A stretch of DNA of 64,000 nt from Chitinophagales bacterium (GTDB taxonomy: Bacteria; Bacteroidota; Bacteroidia; Chitinophagales; Chitinophagaceae). Positions 43,573-52,010 of this stretch are shown here, one piece after another; within the stretch, counting starts at the first letter, position 1; each line of letters starts with the position of its first letter. The translations under genes were made by a program, and so were the position numbers. Location of the stretch: positions 56,911 through 120,910 of the forward strand of contig JACJXP010000006.1 in NCBI GenBank assembly GCA_020636575.1, written 5' to 3'. The notes beneath the pieces were generated by a model. The model was not told where the DNA came from. It did no database searches and worked only from the letters and a program-made list of their open reading frames with translations.

Positions 43573-44412
43573 ATGAAAAAAAACTTCTTACTGGTTTGTG
43601 TTTTGCTGAACATAAGCCGGCTGCTCGCCCAAACTGATACAGTTTATCTCTGGCCAAATGCTGTGCCCGGCGAAACAAAACCAAAAGCCAAACCGGTCAT
43701 TACCACTTTTGATGATGGCATAACAAGAACTATCGAAGAAAACAATCCTTTCTTCGCTGTTTTTAAACCCAAAGAATTTCAGAGAAATGGCAAGGCCATT
43801 ATTATTACACCCGGTGGCGGATATGTTCGTGTTGCAACTGTAAAAGAAGGATATGCCACCGCAAGCTGGCTGATTGAGTTGGGCTACACTGTATTTGTGT
43901 TGCAGTACCGTGTACCTGACAAACGGGCTGCTGCACTGCAGGATATTCAACGTACTATAAAACTGGTAAGAAGCAATGCAAAAAAATACAGGATAGACCC
44001 CAACAAAATCGCTGCAATGGGTTTTTCGGCAGGCGCACATTTAGTAGCATTGGCCGGCATGGGTAAAAATGAACAAACCTATGACACCTACGATCAAAAT
44101 GATTCAGTGAGCAGCCGCCCCAACAGGATGATCATTATATACCCGGGATATTTAGATGGTGGCCCCAACAGAACCTTAGGAAGTGAATTCACTGTTTCAA
44201 AAGAAACAGTGCCTACTTTTATTTTCCAAACAATGGATGATAACGGTGCACAAAATTCTTTTGCACTGGCACAGGCATTGAAAAATGCCGGTAGCAGTGT
44301 AGAACTGCACATGACACCTGTTGGCGGGCATGGCTATAGTCTATATAAAGGAAATAAAGCTGCAGAAGCATGGCCAAAATATTTAGAACTATGGTTAAAA
44401 GATTTCATGTAA
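43573..44412 (+). CDS. Secreted alpha/beta hydrolase, acetyl-esterase-like
   Basis: A 279-residue exported hydrolase (signal peptide about 1-20, ending LLAQ). The oxyanion motif PGGGYVRVA, the nucleophile elbow GFSAGAHL, the acid region in MDDNG and the base His in VGGHGYSLY match the BD-FAE/acetylxylan-esterase-like group often found beside GH43 and CE15 genes. ATG at 43573 (MKKNFLLVC) is preferred over one ten codons upstream, which would spoil the signal peptide. Probably removes acetyl groups from xylan fragments; this is inference. Confidence 0.85.
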   Translation: MKKNFLLVCVLLNISRLLAQTDTVYLWPNAVPGETKPKAKPVITTFDDGITRTIEENNPFFAVFKPKEFQRNGKAIIITPGGGYVRVATVKEGYATASWLIELGYTVFVLQYRVPDKRAAALQDIQRTIKLVRSNAKKYRIDPNKIAAMGFSAGAHLVALAGMGKNEQTYDTYDQNDSVSSRPNRMIIIYPGYLDGGPNRTLGSEFTVSKETVPTFIFQTMDDNGAQNSFALAQALKNAGSSVELHMTPVGGHGYSLYKGNKAAEAWPKYLELWLKDFM

Positions 44413-44505
44413 GCGTAATGCTTACAACTGAACAGTGAAAATATAATTACAGTTGCCAAAAGGGAAACCCATAATTCATGTCAACCAAATCATTACGCAG
44501 TATTT

Positions 44506-45885
44506 TTACCCAAACTCCTTAATATCCCGCATCAGTTGCAAGGCAATATTATTGGCCTTGGTCTCATAATCACTTTCTGCATAAATACGGATAATTGGTT
44601 CTGTATTAGAAGTACGCAGGTGCACCCAGTCATTGTCGAATTCTATCTTTAAACCATCTTCCGTATTCACCGGGTTCTTTGCATATTTTTTCCTGATGTT
44701 TTCGAAAATGGTTTGCACATCAATACCATTGTTCAGTTCGATCTTGTTCTTGGAGATATAATAATCAGGATATTTTTTTCGCAAGGAACTCATACTGCAA
44801 TTCTGCTCAGCCAGGTGGCTCAGGAATAAACCGATACCGATCAGCGCATCACGGCCATAATGAAAATCAGGAACAATGATGCCCCCATTACCCTCTCCTC
44901 CTATTACTGCATTTACTTCCTTCATCTTCTTCACCACATTCACTTCTCCTACTGCTGAAGGATAGTATTCACCTCCATGTTTCAGGGTAACTTCTTTTAG
45001 CGATTTGGTGCTGCTCATATTGCTCACCGTATTTCCTTTCCGCTTGCCTAAGACATAATCTGCTACAGCCACTAATGTATACTCTTCACCAAACATATTT
45101 CCATCCTCACATACAAAACATAACCTGTCCACATCCGGATCAACTGCAATACCCAAATGAGCTTTTTGTTTTACCACTTCATTACTCAAAGCTGTTAAAT
45201 GCTCCGGTAATGGTTCCGGATTATGGGCAAATTTTCCGTTCACTTCTTCATTCAGTACAATCACATTTTTTATACCGAGTGCCCTCAATAAAAGTGGTAC
45301 ATAAATAGCCCCGGTGGAATTGATGGCATCCACCACTACTTTAAACTTCTTCTCCGCTATTGCTTCTCTATCCACCAGCGGGTACAATAAAATGGCTTCA
45401 ATATGCTTTTGTAAATAACTTTCATCAGCAGTAACAGTACCCAGTTTATCAACTGCAGCAAAAGAAAAATCACCGGCTTCGCCCAGTTCCAGCACTTTAG
45501 CGCCGGTTTCAGCAGAAATAAATTCACCTTCACCATTCAGTAATTTCAGCGCATTCCATTCTTTGGGATTATGGCTGGCAGTGATGATGATACCGCCATC
45601 TGCCTTTTCCATCTTTACAGCTATCTCTACAGTAGGTGTGGTGGAAAGTCCCAGGTCAATAACATCAATACCAAGAGCTGATAATGTTTGTACCACCAGT
45701 GCATGTACCATTGGTCCGCTGATGCGTCCATCACGGCCAACTACTACTTTGGTTTTCTTTTTATCAGCTTTTAAGATGCTGCCAAATGCAGCCGTGAATT
45801 TCACAATATCTTGCGGGGTCAGGTTTTCACCGGGTACGCCGCCGATCGTTCCCCTGATTCCGGAAATACTTTTGATAAGTGCCAC
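44506..45885 (-). CDS. glmM: Phosphoglucosamine mutase / phosphomannomutase-family enzyme
   Basis: Interconverts hexose 6- and 1-phosphates; the Bacteroidota version is taken to make glucosamine-1-phosphate for cell-wall and LPS synthesis. The 459-residue protein has the start ALIKSISGIRGTIGG, the phosphoserine loop TASHNPKEWN, the metal loop DPDVDRL, the sugar loop GEGNGG and the phosphate loop RTSNTEPIIR. GTG at 45885 is preferred over ATG at 45918, because a perfect -7 promoter box (45905-45912) lies between them. A fragment of its 3' end occurs at 37.7 kb. Confidence 0.92.
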   Translation of the reverse strand: MALIKSISGIRGTIGGVPGENLTPQDIVKFTAAFGSILKADKKKTKVVVGRDGRISGPMVHALVVQTLSALGIDVIDLGLSTTPTVEIAVKMEKADGGIIITASHNPKEWNALKLLNGEGEFISAETGAKVLELGEAGDFSFAAVDKLGTVTADESYLQKHIEAILLYPLVDREAIAEKKFKVVVDAINSTGAIYVPLLLRALGIKNVIVLNEEVNGKFAHNPEPLPEHLTALSNEVVKQKAHLGIAVDPDVDRLCFVCEDGNMFGEEYTLVAVADYVLGKRKGNTVSNMSSTKSLKEVTLKHGGEYYPSAVGEVNVVKKMKEVNAVIGGEGNGGIIVPDFHYGRDALIGIGLFLSHLAEQNCSMSSLRKKYPDYYISKNKIELNNGIDVQTIFENIRKKYAKNPVNTEDGLKIEFDNDWVHLRTSNTEPIIRIYAESDYETKANNIALQLMRDIKEFG

Positions 45886-45904
45886 AGGTTTTTCGGTTTT
45901 GCCG

Positions 45905-45912
45905 CAAAAATA
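45905..45912 (-). promoter_or_regulatory. TAnnTTTG -7 box for glmM
   Basis: Reads TATTTTTG on the minus strand, 19 bases before the GTG start at 45885. It implies a leader of only about 12 bases and argues for that start. Confidence 0.5.
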
Positions 45913-45945
45913 AGCCATTCGGCATCAAAGCTTTGCAACGATGCT

Positions 45946-45953
45946 TACATTTG
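45946..45953 (+). promoter_or_regulatory. TAnnTTTG -7 box for the methyltransferase, nearly leaderless
   Basis: TACATTTG ends four bases before the ATG at 45958, so transcription should start at or within a few bases of the start codon. It sits back to back with the glmM promoter. Confidence 0.5.
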
Positions 45954-45957
45954 CAAC

Positions 45958-46770
45958 ATGTCCGATAAGAACTGGTATAAGGAATGGTTCAATTCCCCTT
46001 TTTACCATAAGCTTTACTTTGAAAGAGATGAAAATGAAGCAGCCGTCTTCATTGATAAACTGATACAGCACCTAAACCCTGCACCCGGCAGCCGTATACT
46101 TGATGTTGCCTGTGGCCGTGGCCGCCACAGCCGTTTACTAGCCGATAAAGGTTTCCAGGTTACGGGTATTGATATTGCGCCGGACAGTATTGCCTTTGCC
46201 TGGCAGTATGAAAACGATAACCTTGAATTTTTTGTGCATGATATGCGTCTGCCTTTCCGGGGCAATTATTTTGATTATGCCTTCAACTTCTTTACCAGTT
46301 TTGGCTACTTCAATACCCGCCGTGAACATGAGGATGCCATCCGTACCATTGCCACCAGCCTGAAACCCGGAGGATTTTTTGTTTTTGATTATCTCAATGT
46401 GCATTATGCAGAAGACAATATGCAACATGAGGAGATAAAACCTATTGGCGATACTATTTATGAGATACACCGCTGGGATGATGACAGTCATTTTTACAAA
46501 AAAATGATCATCACAGATCCATCACTGAAAGAACCGCTGGTCTTTACCGAAAAAGTATCAAAATTCTCTTTGGGCGATTTTAATGATATGCTCAGCTACT
46601 ATGGCTTCCGCATACAGGAAGTATTTGGCGATTATAATCTCGGCCATTATGATGTAAGAAAAACACCAAGACTGATCCTGGTGGCACAAAAAGCGGTGAA
46701 TGATAAAGGCGGGCAGGAAAAAAGGATCTATAGCGATGGCCGCAGCAACGATCCGCTTACACAACCATAA
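45958..46770 (+). CDS. Class I SAM-dependent methyltransferase
   Basis: A 270-residue cytoplasmic methyltransferase with a Rossmann-like core: SAM-binding motif I DVACGRGRHS, the acidic residue in VTGIDIAPDS, motif FVHDMRLPF and post-motif FNFFTSFGYF. The C-terminal half (about 150-240) is a beta-rich cap as in small-molecule methyltransferases. ATG at 45958 is chosen because an upstream in-frame extension would run through the glmM promoter region. The substrate is unknown. It ends one base from the convergent sulfatase gene. Confidence 0.88.
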   Translation: MSDKNWYKEWFNSPFYHKLYFERDENEAAVFIDKLIQHLNPAPGSRILDVACGRGRHSRLLADKGFQVTGIDIAPDSIAFAWQYENDNLEFFVHDMRLPFRGNYFDYAFNFFTSFGYFNTRREHEDAIRTIATSLKPGGFFVFDYLNVHYAEDNMQHEEIKPIGDTIYEIHRWDDDSHFYKKMIITDPSLKEPLVFTEKVSKFSLGDFNDMLSYYGFRIQEVFGDYNLGHYDVRKTPRLILVAQKAVNDKGGQEKRIYSDGRSNDPLTQP

Positions 46771-46771
46771 A

Positions 46772-48745
46772 CTATTGATTATTCATGATCAGGTATTTCG
46801 CTGTTTCATAAAAAGCAGAAGTAAACCTGGATAGTTCTTTTTGAACAGAATCTTTTTTGGCCTGGTCAAATGCAGAAGCATAACTCCTTACAGGGTGCAG
46901 TTCTTCTTCGCCTGAATTAAGGTTACGGGAAAAAAAGAAATCATCGGTCATCATACCGATCTCATCTGCAGTATTGGTGATAAAAGCATAATTGTTCTTC
47001 TTACCGGGCTGCAAAAGATCTCTCCCTAATGTTGTATTAGTATATGGCTGGTAAAGTAATCCTGCAATAGTAGGTAACACATCGATCTGTGATACTACCT
47101 CGGTTCTTCTTTCCGGTGCAAGCAGGTGTGGCGCATAAAACAAAAGTGGCACATGTTCATCTGTCAATCGCTGATCAGACCATACAGGCGGGTAAACAGC
47201 AGAAGCATTACCGGATAGACCATGATCCCCTACAAAAACAAAAATGGTGTTCTCAAAATAATCTTCCTTTGAAGCTGCTTCTATGAATTGCTGAATACAA
47301 TAATCTGAGTAGCGGAAACAATTATACTCATCCAGCGATTCAAATCCATATTCGTATAAAGTCTCATCCGGAATAAATATTTTTTTAAACGCTGTATCGC
47401 TGTCTGGAATAGTTCGGCCATAAGGACGATGATTGCCTGATGTTTGTATGTAGGCAAAGAAGGGGCCTTCTTCTTTTTTGAAAACAGAATTAGCCTCCAG
47501 GAAAAGATCCTTGTCGCTGATGCCCCACACATTTACTTCAGGAATACCTTTTCGCTTTCCGGTATGCTTTTCAAGGCCCTTAATATTATCCAGTATCCCG
47601 TCAAAATTGCCAAACTTGGGATTGCCACCCAGGAAATAATGTTTGGAGTATCCATTCCACTCATTGATGATCGTATGCTGCTTCAGCGCTTCCGGATTAC
47701 GGCTTGAGAATTTAAAAAGTTGTGCATCAGGGATGCCGGTAATGATGGCAAAAAGAGCCCTTGCCGTAGAAAAATGTGGCGTGAAACATCTTTCAAAAAA
47801 TATCCCGTTGCGGCTCAAAGAATCGAAGTAAGGCGTTGCATTCAGCATATTACCGCTCATGCTGCTTTTGTACATACTAAAAGACTCACATTGTACCAGT
47901 ACTATATTGGGCTGGCTTTCCAAAGCGCCGCTCCTGGGAGGGATGGTTCGGGTATACGAAAACGAACCGTCTGTATTCAGGTTCATCCATTTTGACATAA
48001 CAGGAAAAGCAGACTTTGCTTTTTGCTCATTAAATTCAGGTTTTCTCAGTTTGATCGTAGCAAAGAAATTCTGTAAAGGATTAATAGCGAGGTATGACTT
48101 AAAGCTGTTATTGAAGCGAAAGCAATCCTTTCTGCTCAGCGGCGGGCCCCATAAATTTCCATAAGCAAACAGGCCAAGCAAAATAGCCGCTACTATAAAA
48201 AATTTTCTCCGGTAAGGAATCCCCTTTCCATCTGTTACATTGATCACCTGCCAGTGACTGCGGTGATAGGTCCAGCGGAAAAAAAGCACAGCCACAATAA
48301 GTCCCAGTACCATCCAGATAAGCGGATAGGTTTGCCACATCATTTTTAGTGAGATCACCGGGTCTTCCACAAAATTCATAGCACCTGCATCAAGCGGTGT
48401 GCGGTTATATGAAAAACTGCCAAAACCGGCGGCGAAAAAGAAAAAGATGATAAAAGTGACAATGGCAAGGTACCAGGTCCACCATTTTTTATTCCGAGCG
48501 GAATAAAATGGAGAGAACCCCGGGTTCATACTGAATAATACTACCGGTAACAATGCAAAGGATATCCAACGCAGATCATACCGGATACCCATTAAAAAAG
48601 AAGGCAAAGAATCTCCCACTGTCATACCCTCTGGCTTAAAGGCAATAAAAGTAGCCAGGCGAAATAATGTAAAGATCACCAGGAAAATGACCAGTAAATT
48701 GGCCACCCACTGCAGGGTTTTTGGTATTCTGTATTTAACCAGCAT
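46772..48745 (-). CDS. LTA-synthase-family membrane sulfatase
   Basis: A 657-residue inner-membrane protein. Five N-terminal helices (about residues 10-210) precede an extracytoplasmic alkaline-phosphatase-fold domain. The catalytic Thr lies in FSTARALFAIITG, with metal-site segments VLVQCESFSMY, YIQTSGNHRPYG and VFVGDHGLSGN. Such enzymes transfer phosphoglycerol or phosphoethanolamine head groups in the envelope. Start at 48745 (MLVKYRIPKTLQ) is preferred over a GTG-like start further upstream that would reach the PAP2 promoter region. Its actual lipid or glycan substrate is unknown. Confidence 0.88.
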   Translation of the reverse strand: MLVKYRIPKTLQWVANLLVIFLVIFTLFRLATFIAFKPEGMTVGDSLPSFLMGIRYDLRWISFALLPVVLFSMNPGFSPFYSARNKKWWTWYLAIVTFIIFFFFAAGFGSFSYNRTPLDAGAMNFVEDPVISLKMMWQTYPLIWMVLGLIVAVLFFRWTYHRSHWQVINVTDGKGIPYRRKFFIVAAILLGLFAYGNLWGPPLSRKDCFRFNNSFKSYLAINPLQNFFATIKLRKPEFNEQKAKSAFPVMSKWMNLNTDGSFSYTRTIPPRSGALESQPNIVLVQCESFSMYKSSMSGNMLNATPYFDSLSRNGIFFERCFTPHFSTARALFAIITGIPDAQLFKFSSRNPEALKQHTIINEWNGYSKHYFLGGNPKFGNFDGILDNIKGLEKHTGKRKGIPEVNVWGISDKDLFLEANSVFKKEEGPFFAYIQTSGNHRPYGRTIPDSDTAFKKIFIPDETLYEYGFESLDEYNCFRYSDYCIQQFIEAASKEDYFENTIFVFVGDHGLSGNASAVYPPVWSDQRLTDEHVPLLFYAPHLLAPERRTEVVSQIDVLPTIAGLLYQPYTNTTLGRDLLQPGKKNNYAFITNTADEIGMMTDDFFFSRNLNSGEEELHPVRSYASAFDQAKKDSVQKELSRFTSAFYETAKYLIMNNQ

Positions 48746-48858
48746 TGAAGCGCTAATAACTAAAGTACCGGGTGCAAAAAAATTGAATTTAACCCATATC
48801 GCCAATACCAATTGAATCTTATTCAGTTAGAGGCAATACAGCACTGCCATTCAACGCT

Positions 48859-48866
48859 TATTTTTG
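48859..48866 (+). promoter_or_regulatory. TAnnTTTG -7 box for the PAP2 gene, nearly leaderless
   Basis: TATTTTTG ends five bases before the ATG at 48872, again implying a leaderless or almost leaderless transcript. Confidence 0.5.
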
Positions 48867-48871
48867 CAGCC

Positions 48872-49483
48872 ATGTGGGTATTAGCAACCAGTTTATGGCA
48901 ACGGCTTGATGAAATGGACAGGCATCTTTTCACATTGATCAACGGGCAATGGACCAATAGCCTCTTTGATGCAGTGATGCCTTTTTTGCGTACCCCGATG
49001 TATTGGGCGCCGCTTTATTTATTCATGCTTGTGTTCGTATTGCTCAATTTCCGGCTCAAAGGTGCCTGGTGGGCCATTCTTTTCTTAAGCACTACAGCCA
49101 TTACCGACCTTTCGGGCAATTATTTATTCAAAAAAACTTTTGAGCGGCTACGCCCATGTAATGATCCGGAACTCTACTCACAGGTAAGATTGCTGGTGGA
49201 TAATTGCGGCAGTGGTTACAGTTTTGTTTCAAATCATGCAGCCAACCACTTTGGTATGGCCATTTTCTTCATCCTGACTTTCCGGCAAACCCTGGGAAGA
49301 TGGACATGGCTGGCTTTACTTTGGGCAGCTTCTATAGCCTATGCACAGGTTTATGTGGGTGTACATTATCCACTTGATGTACTGACAGGAGCTTTACTCG
49401 GCACTATTGCCGGCTTAGCCACTGCTACCCTTTTTAATAAGCAATTCAGATTCGTTAACTTCGATAACCAACCAACTCTTTAA
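48872..49483 (+). CDS. PAP2-family membrane phosphatase
   Basis: A 203-residue membrane phosphatase with about five helices. The three PAP2 signature regions are visible: KKTFERLRP, SFVSNHAANHF (a variant of PSGH) and YVGVHYPLDVLTG. These enzymes dephosphorylate lipid phosphates such as phosphatidic acid or undecaprenyl pyrophosphate at the inner membrane. ATG at 48872 is supported by the promoter box just upstream. Its stop is immediately followed by the ATG of the CorC gene (TAAATG), so the two are one operon. Confidence 0.9.
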   Translation: MWVLATSLWQRLDEMDRHLFTLINGQWTNSLFDAVMPFLRTPMYWAPLYLFMLVFVLLNFRLKGAWWAILFLSTTAITDLSGNYLFKKTFERLRPCNDPELYSQVRLLVDNCGSGYSFVSNHAANHFGMAIFFILTFRQTLGRWTWLALLWAASIAYAQVYVGVHYPLDVLTGALLGTIAGLATATLFNKQFRFVNFDNQPTL

Positions 49484-50797
49484 ATGGAGATTTTTATTCT
49501 TCTCTTACTGATTTTTGTGAATGGCTTGTTTGTGATGTCAGAGATTGCCCTGGTTTCTGCCCGTAAGTCAAGATTGGAATTCCAGGCTGAAAAAGGAGAT
49601 GAAAGAGCCCGGAAAGCACTTGACCTGTCCAATAACCCGGAAAAATTTCTTTCTGCAGCACAAATAGGTATCACCCTGATCGCTATTCTTACAGGGGTAT
49701 ATTCTGGTGAAAAATTCAGCAGCTATTTTGTTCCCTACATTGAAAAAATAGATTTTCTTAAAGAATATGCCGATACCATTGCCACTACAGTAATTGTAGT
49801 GCTGGTCACTTTTCTCTCCATCATTTTTGGTGAACTTATTCCAAAACAGATTGCCCTCATCCGGGCAGAGCGGATCGCTAAACTGGTAGCCGGTCCTATG
49901 AATCTGTTTGCAGCGTTTACACATCCTATTGTTTGGTTGTTAAATAAGATCAGTAAGATCTTCTTCAAAATTTTCAATATCAAAAAATCAAAAGATGATG
50001 CTATTACTGAAGAAGAGATAAAAACAATGATCACCGAAGGTACCGAAGCAGGCACCATTGAAGAAGTGGAACAGGAGATCATTGAAAGGGTGTTTCACCT
50101 GAACGACAGGAATATTACATCACTGATGACGCATAGAAGTGATATCATCTGGTTCAACCTCGATGATAATGAAGATAAGATCAAAGAAAAGATACTGGCA
50201 GAAACACATTCCGTTTACCCCATTTGCGCCGGTGATATAGATAATATTAAGGGTATCGTTTCTATCAAAGATCTGTATATCACCCCTGACCATCGCTTGT
50301 TTAAGGACATTATGCAACCGGCTCTTTTTATTCCGGAAAACAATACTCCATACCAGGTGCTGGAAAAGTTCAAAGAATCAAAAATTCATTCCTGCTTTAT
50401 TGTGGATGAATATGGAAGCGTACAAGGGTTGGTAACATTGAACGATATTCTGGAAGCGATCGTTGGTGACATTCCACAACCTGATGTAGAAGATTATGAA
50501 ATAGTAGAAAGAGAAGACGGCACATTCCTCATAGACGGACAAATACCTTTTTATGAATTTCTTGACCGCTTTGAAAAAACAGAGTGGATGCATGAAGGAG
50601 AACAGGAATTCGATACCCTGGCCGGCTTTGTTTTATATGAACTTGAACACATACCCAAACCCGGTGAAAAATTAGAATGGCGGGATTTTAAATTCGAGAT
50701 ACTCGACATGGACGGGCATCGCATTGACAAAGTACTCGTCACCCTCAGCGATGAGCTAAAACAGGAGTTAAAAGAACAGGAAGAAGAAAAGGAATGA
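49484..50797 (+). CDS. CNNM-CBS-CorC/HlyC-domain membrane transporter (hemolysin family)
   Basis: A 437-residue protein in the usual order: CNNM transmembrane domain (about 1-180, with FVNGLFVMSEIALVSARKSR and FGELIPKQIAL), two CBS domains (about 200-330, including CFIVDEYGSVQGLVTLNDILEAIVGDI) and a C-terminal CorC_HlyC domain ending in a Glu-rich tail. Such proteins are linked to divalent cation (Mg2+ or Co2+) efflux. Translationally linked to the PAP2 gene; that pairing is not explained by a known pathway. Confidence 0.92.
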   Translation: MEIFILLLLIFVNGLFVMSEIALVSARKSRLEFQAEKGDERARKALDLSNNPEKFLSAAQIGITLIAILTGVYSGEKFSSYFVPYIEKIDFLKEYADTIATTVIVVLVTFLSIIFGELIPKQIALIRAERIAKLVAGPMNLFAAFTHPIVWLLNKISKIFFKIFNIKKSKDDAITEEEIKTMITEGTEAGTIEEVEQEIIERVFHLNDRNITSLMTHRSDIIWFNLDDNEDKIKEKILAETHSVYPICAGDIDNIKGIVSIKDLYITPDHRLFKDIMQPALFIPENNTPYQVLEKFKESKIHSCFIVDEYGSVQGLVTLNDILEAIVGDIPQPDVEDYEIVEREDGTFLIDGQIPFYEFLDRFEKTEWMHEGEQEFDTLAGFVLYELEHIPKPGEKLEWRDFKFEILDMDGHRIDKVLVTLSDELKQELKEQEEEKE

Positions 50798-50800
50798 TCC

Positions 50801-51319
50801 TTAATAACTGAACTCAGCTAAACTATCCGGGTAATTCAGTTTGGTGCTTTTGCGATTGGCACCGGCAATAGTTACATGAATGATCCCCACCTGGTCATCA
50901 AACATATCATACATCAGGGAGTTATTGATAGCAATTTTCTTGAGTGCCGGCACATTTTGTACTTCAAAATAACTGTATACAGCTTCACTCTCATGCTCAA
51001 AACCCAGGTAGTTCATTTTGGCTGCATTGCCGTTAGCCTTTATATTCAGATGACCCAACACATACTTTTTAATAAGGCTATCCATTTTGCTTTTGTCAGG
51101 CGGATTGATGAGATCCACCTTTACTTTGTAGTTCTGAGCAAGGATCTTTTCAAAGTCATCCGTAAAGATCTTGCAGGTTATTTCCAGTGCTTTATCAGTG
51201 GTATTGTGATTCACTTCTGTGACGCTGACATGAAAAGGGTGGTTCCGGACTGGTGCACCAGCAAAAAAACTTATAAATAACAGGGAGATTATCAACCATT
51301 TATATAGATTAGACGCCAT
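50801..51319 (-). CDS. DUF6702-family exported protein
   Basis: A 172-residue protein with a signal peptide (about residues 1-22). The mature sequence RNHPFHVSVTEVNHNTTDKALEIT, then FTDDFEKIL, fits DUF6702, a family commonly found beside HupE/UreJ and M1 peptidase genes in Bacteroidota, as here. Its role is not known. It is divergent from HupE with a 102-base gap between them. Confidence 0.8.
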   Translation of the reverse strand: MASNLYKWLIISLLFISFFAGAPVRNHPFHVSVTEVNHNTTDKALEITCKIFTDDFEKILAQNYKVKVDLINPPDKSKMDSLIKKYVLGHLNIKANGNAAKMNYLGFEHESEAVYSYFEVQNVPALKKIAINNSLMYDMFDDQVGIIHVTIAGANRKSTKLNYPDSLAEFSY

Positions 51320-51421
51320 TGGAACAATAATTTTTTGTAATACAAATGTCCGGATTATTTTACTGCCTGATTTACCGGCGGTATAAATTCCGCCAACAGG
51401 ACGAAAACCCTCTTTTTAAAG

Positions 51422-52000
51422 ATGCAGGACTTTGGATTTTATTTCAAGCTGGGCTGGCAGCATATCATCAATAAAGAAGCCATCGATCACCAGTTATTTA
51501 TTGTTGCATTGGCAGCCATTTACCTGATGAAAGACTGGAAACAGGTATTGATATTGGTTACAGCCTTTACTATTGGACATTCCTTAACGCTGGCCTTAAG
51601 TGTTTTTGATGTTATCCGTTTTAATAGTAACTGGGTCGAGTTCCTGATACCAATAACTATTGTGATCACTGCTATCACTAATCTTTTCCAGAAAAATTTT
51701 ACAGCAAAATCCATTCGTATCAATTATTTCCTGGCACTATCTTTTGGGTTGATCCATGGAATGGGCTTTGCAAACTATATCCGCTTTATGATGGCCAGTG
51801 ATCAGAATATCGGCTGGAGCCTGTTCGGATTTAATGTAGGGCTTGAAGTAGGACAGATCATGGTGGTATTGTCACTACTGATACTTGCATTTATCATGAT
51901 CAATATGGTAAAAGTAAACCGCAGAGAATGGGTGATCTTTCTTTCCGCCTCTGCCTTTAGTATAGCTTTAAAAATGGCACTTGATCGTATACCAACATAA
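51422..52000 (+). CDS. HupE/UreJ-family membrane protein
   Basis: A 192-residue protein with about six helices and the family segments AFTIGHSLTLALSVF (GHS) and SFGLIHGMGFANY (HGxGF). HupE/UreJ proteins are predicted metal, mainly nickel or cobalt, permeases. No urease or hydrogenase gene is nearby, so the substrate is open. It ends ten bases before the M1 peptidase gene and is probably co-transcribed with it. Confidence 0.88.
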   Translation: MQDFGFYFKLGWQHIINKEAIDHQLFIVALAAIYLMKDWKQVLILVTAFTIGHSLTLALSVFDVIRFNSNWVEFLIPITIVITAITNLFQKNFTAKSIRINYFLALSFGLIHGMGFANYIRFMMASDQNIGWSLFGFNVGLEVGQIMVVLSLLILAFIMINMVKVNRREWVIFLSASAFSIALKMALDRIPT

Positions 52001-52010
52001 AAACAAGACA

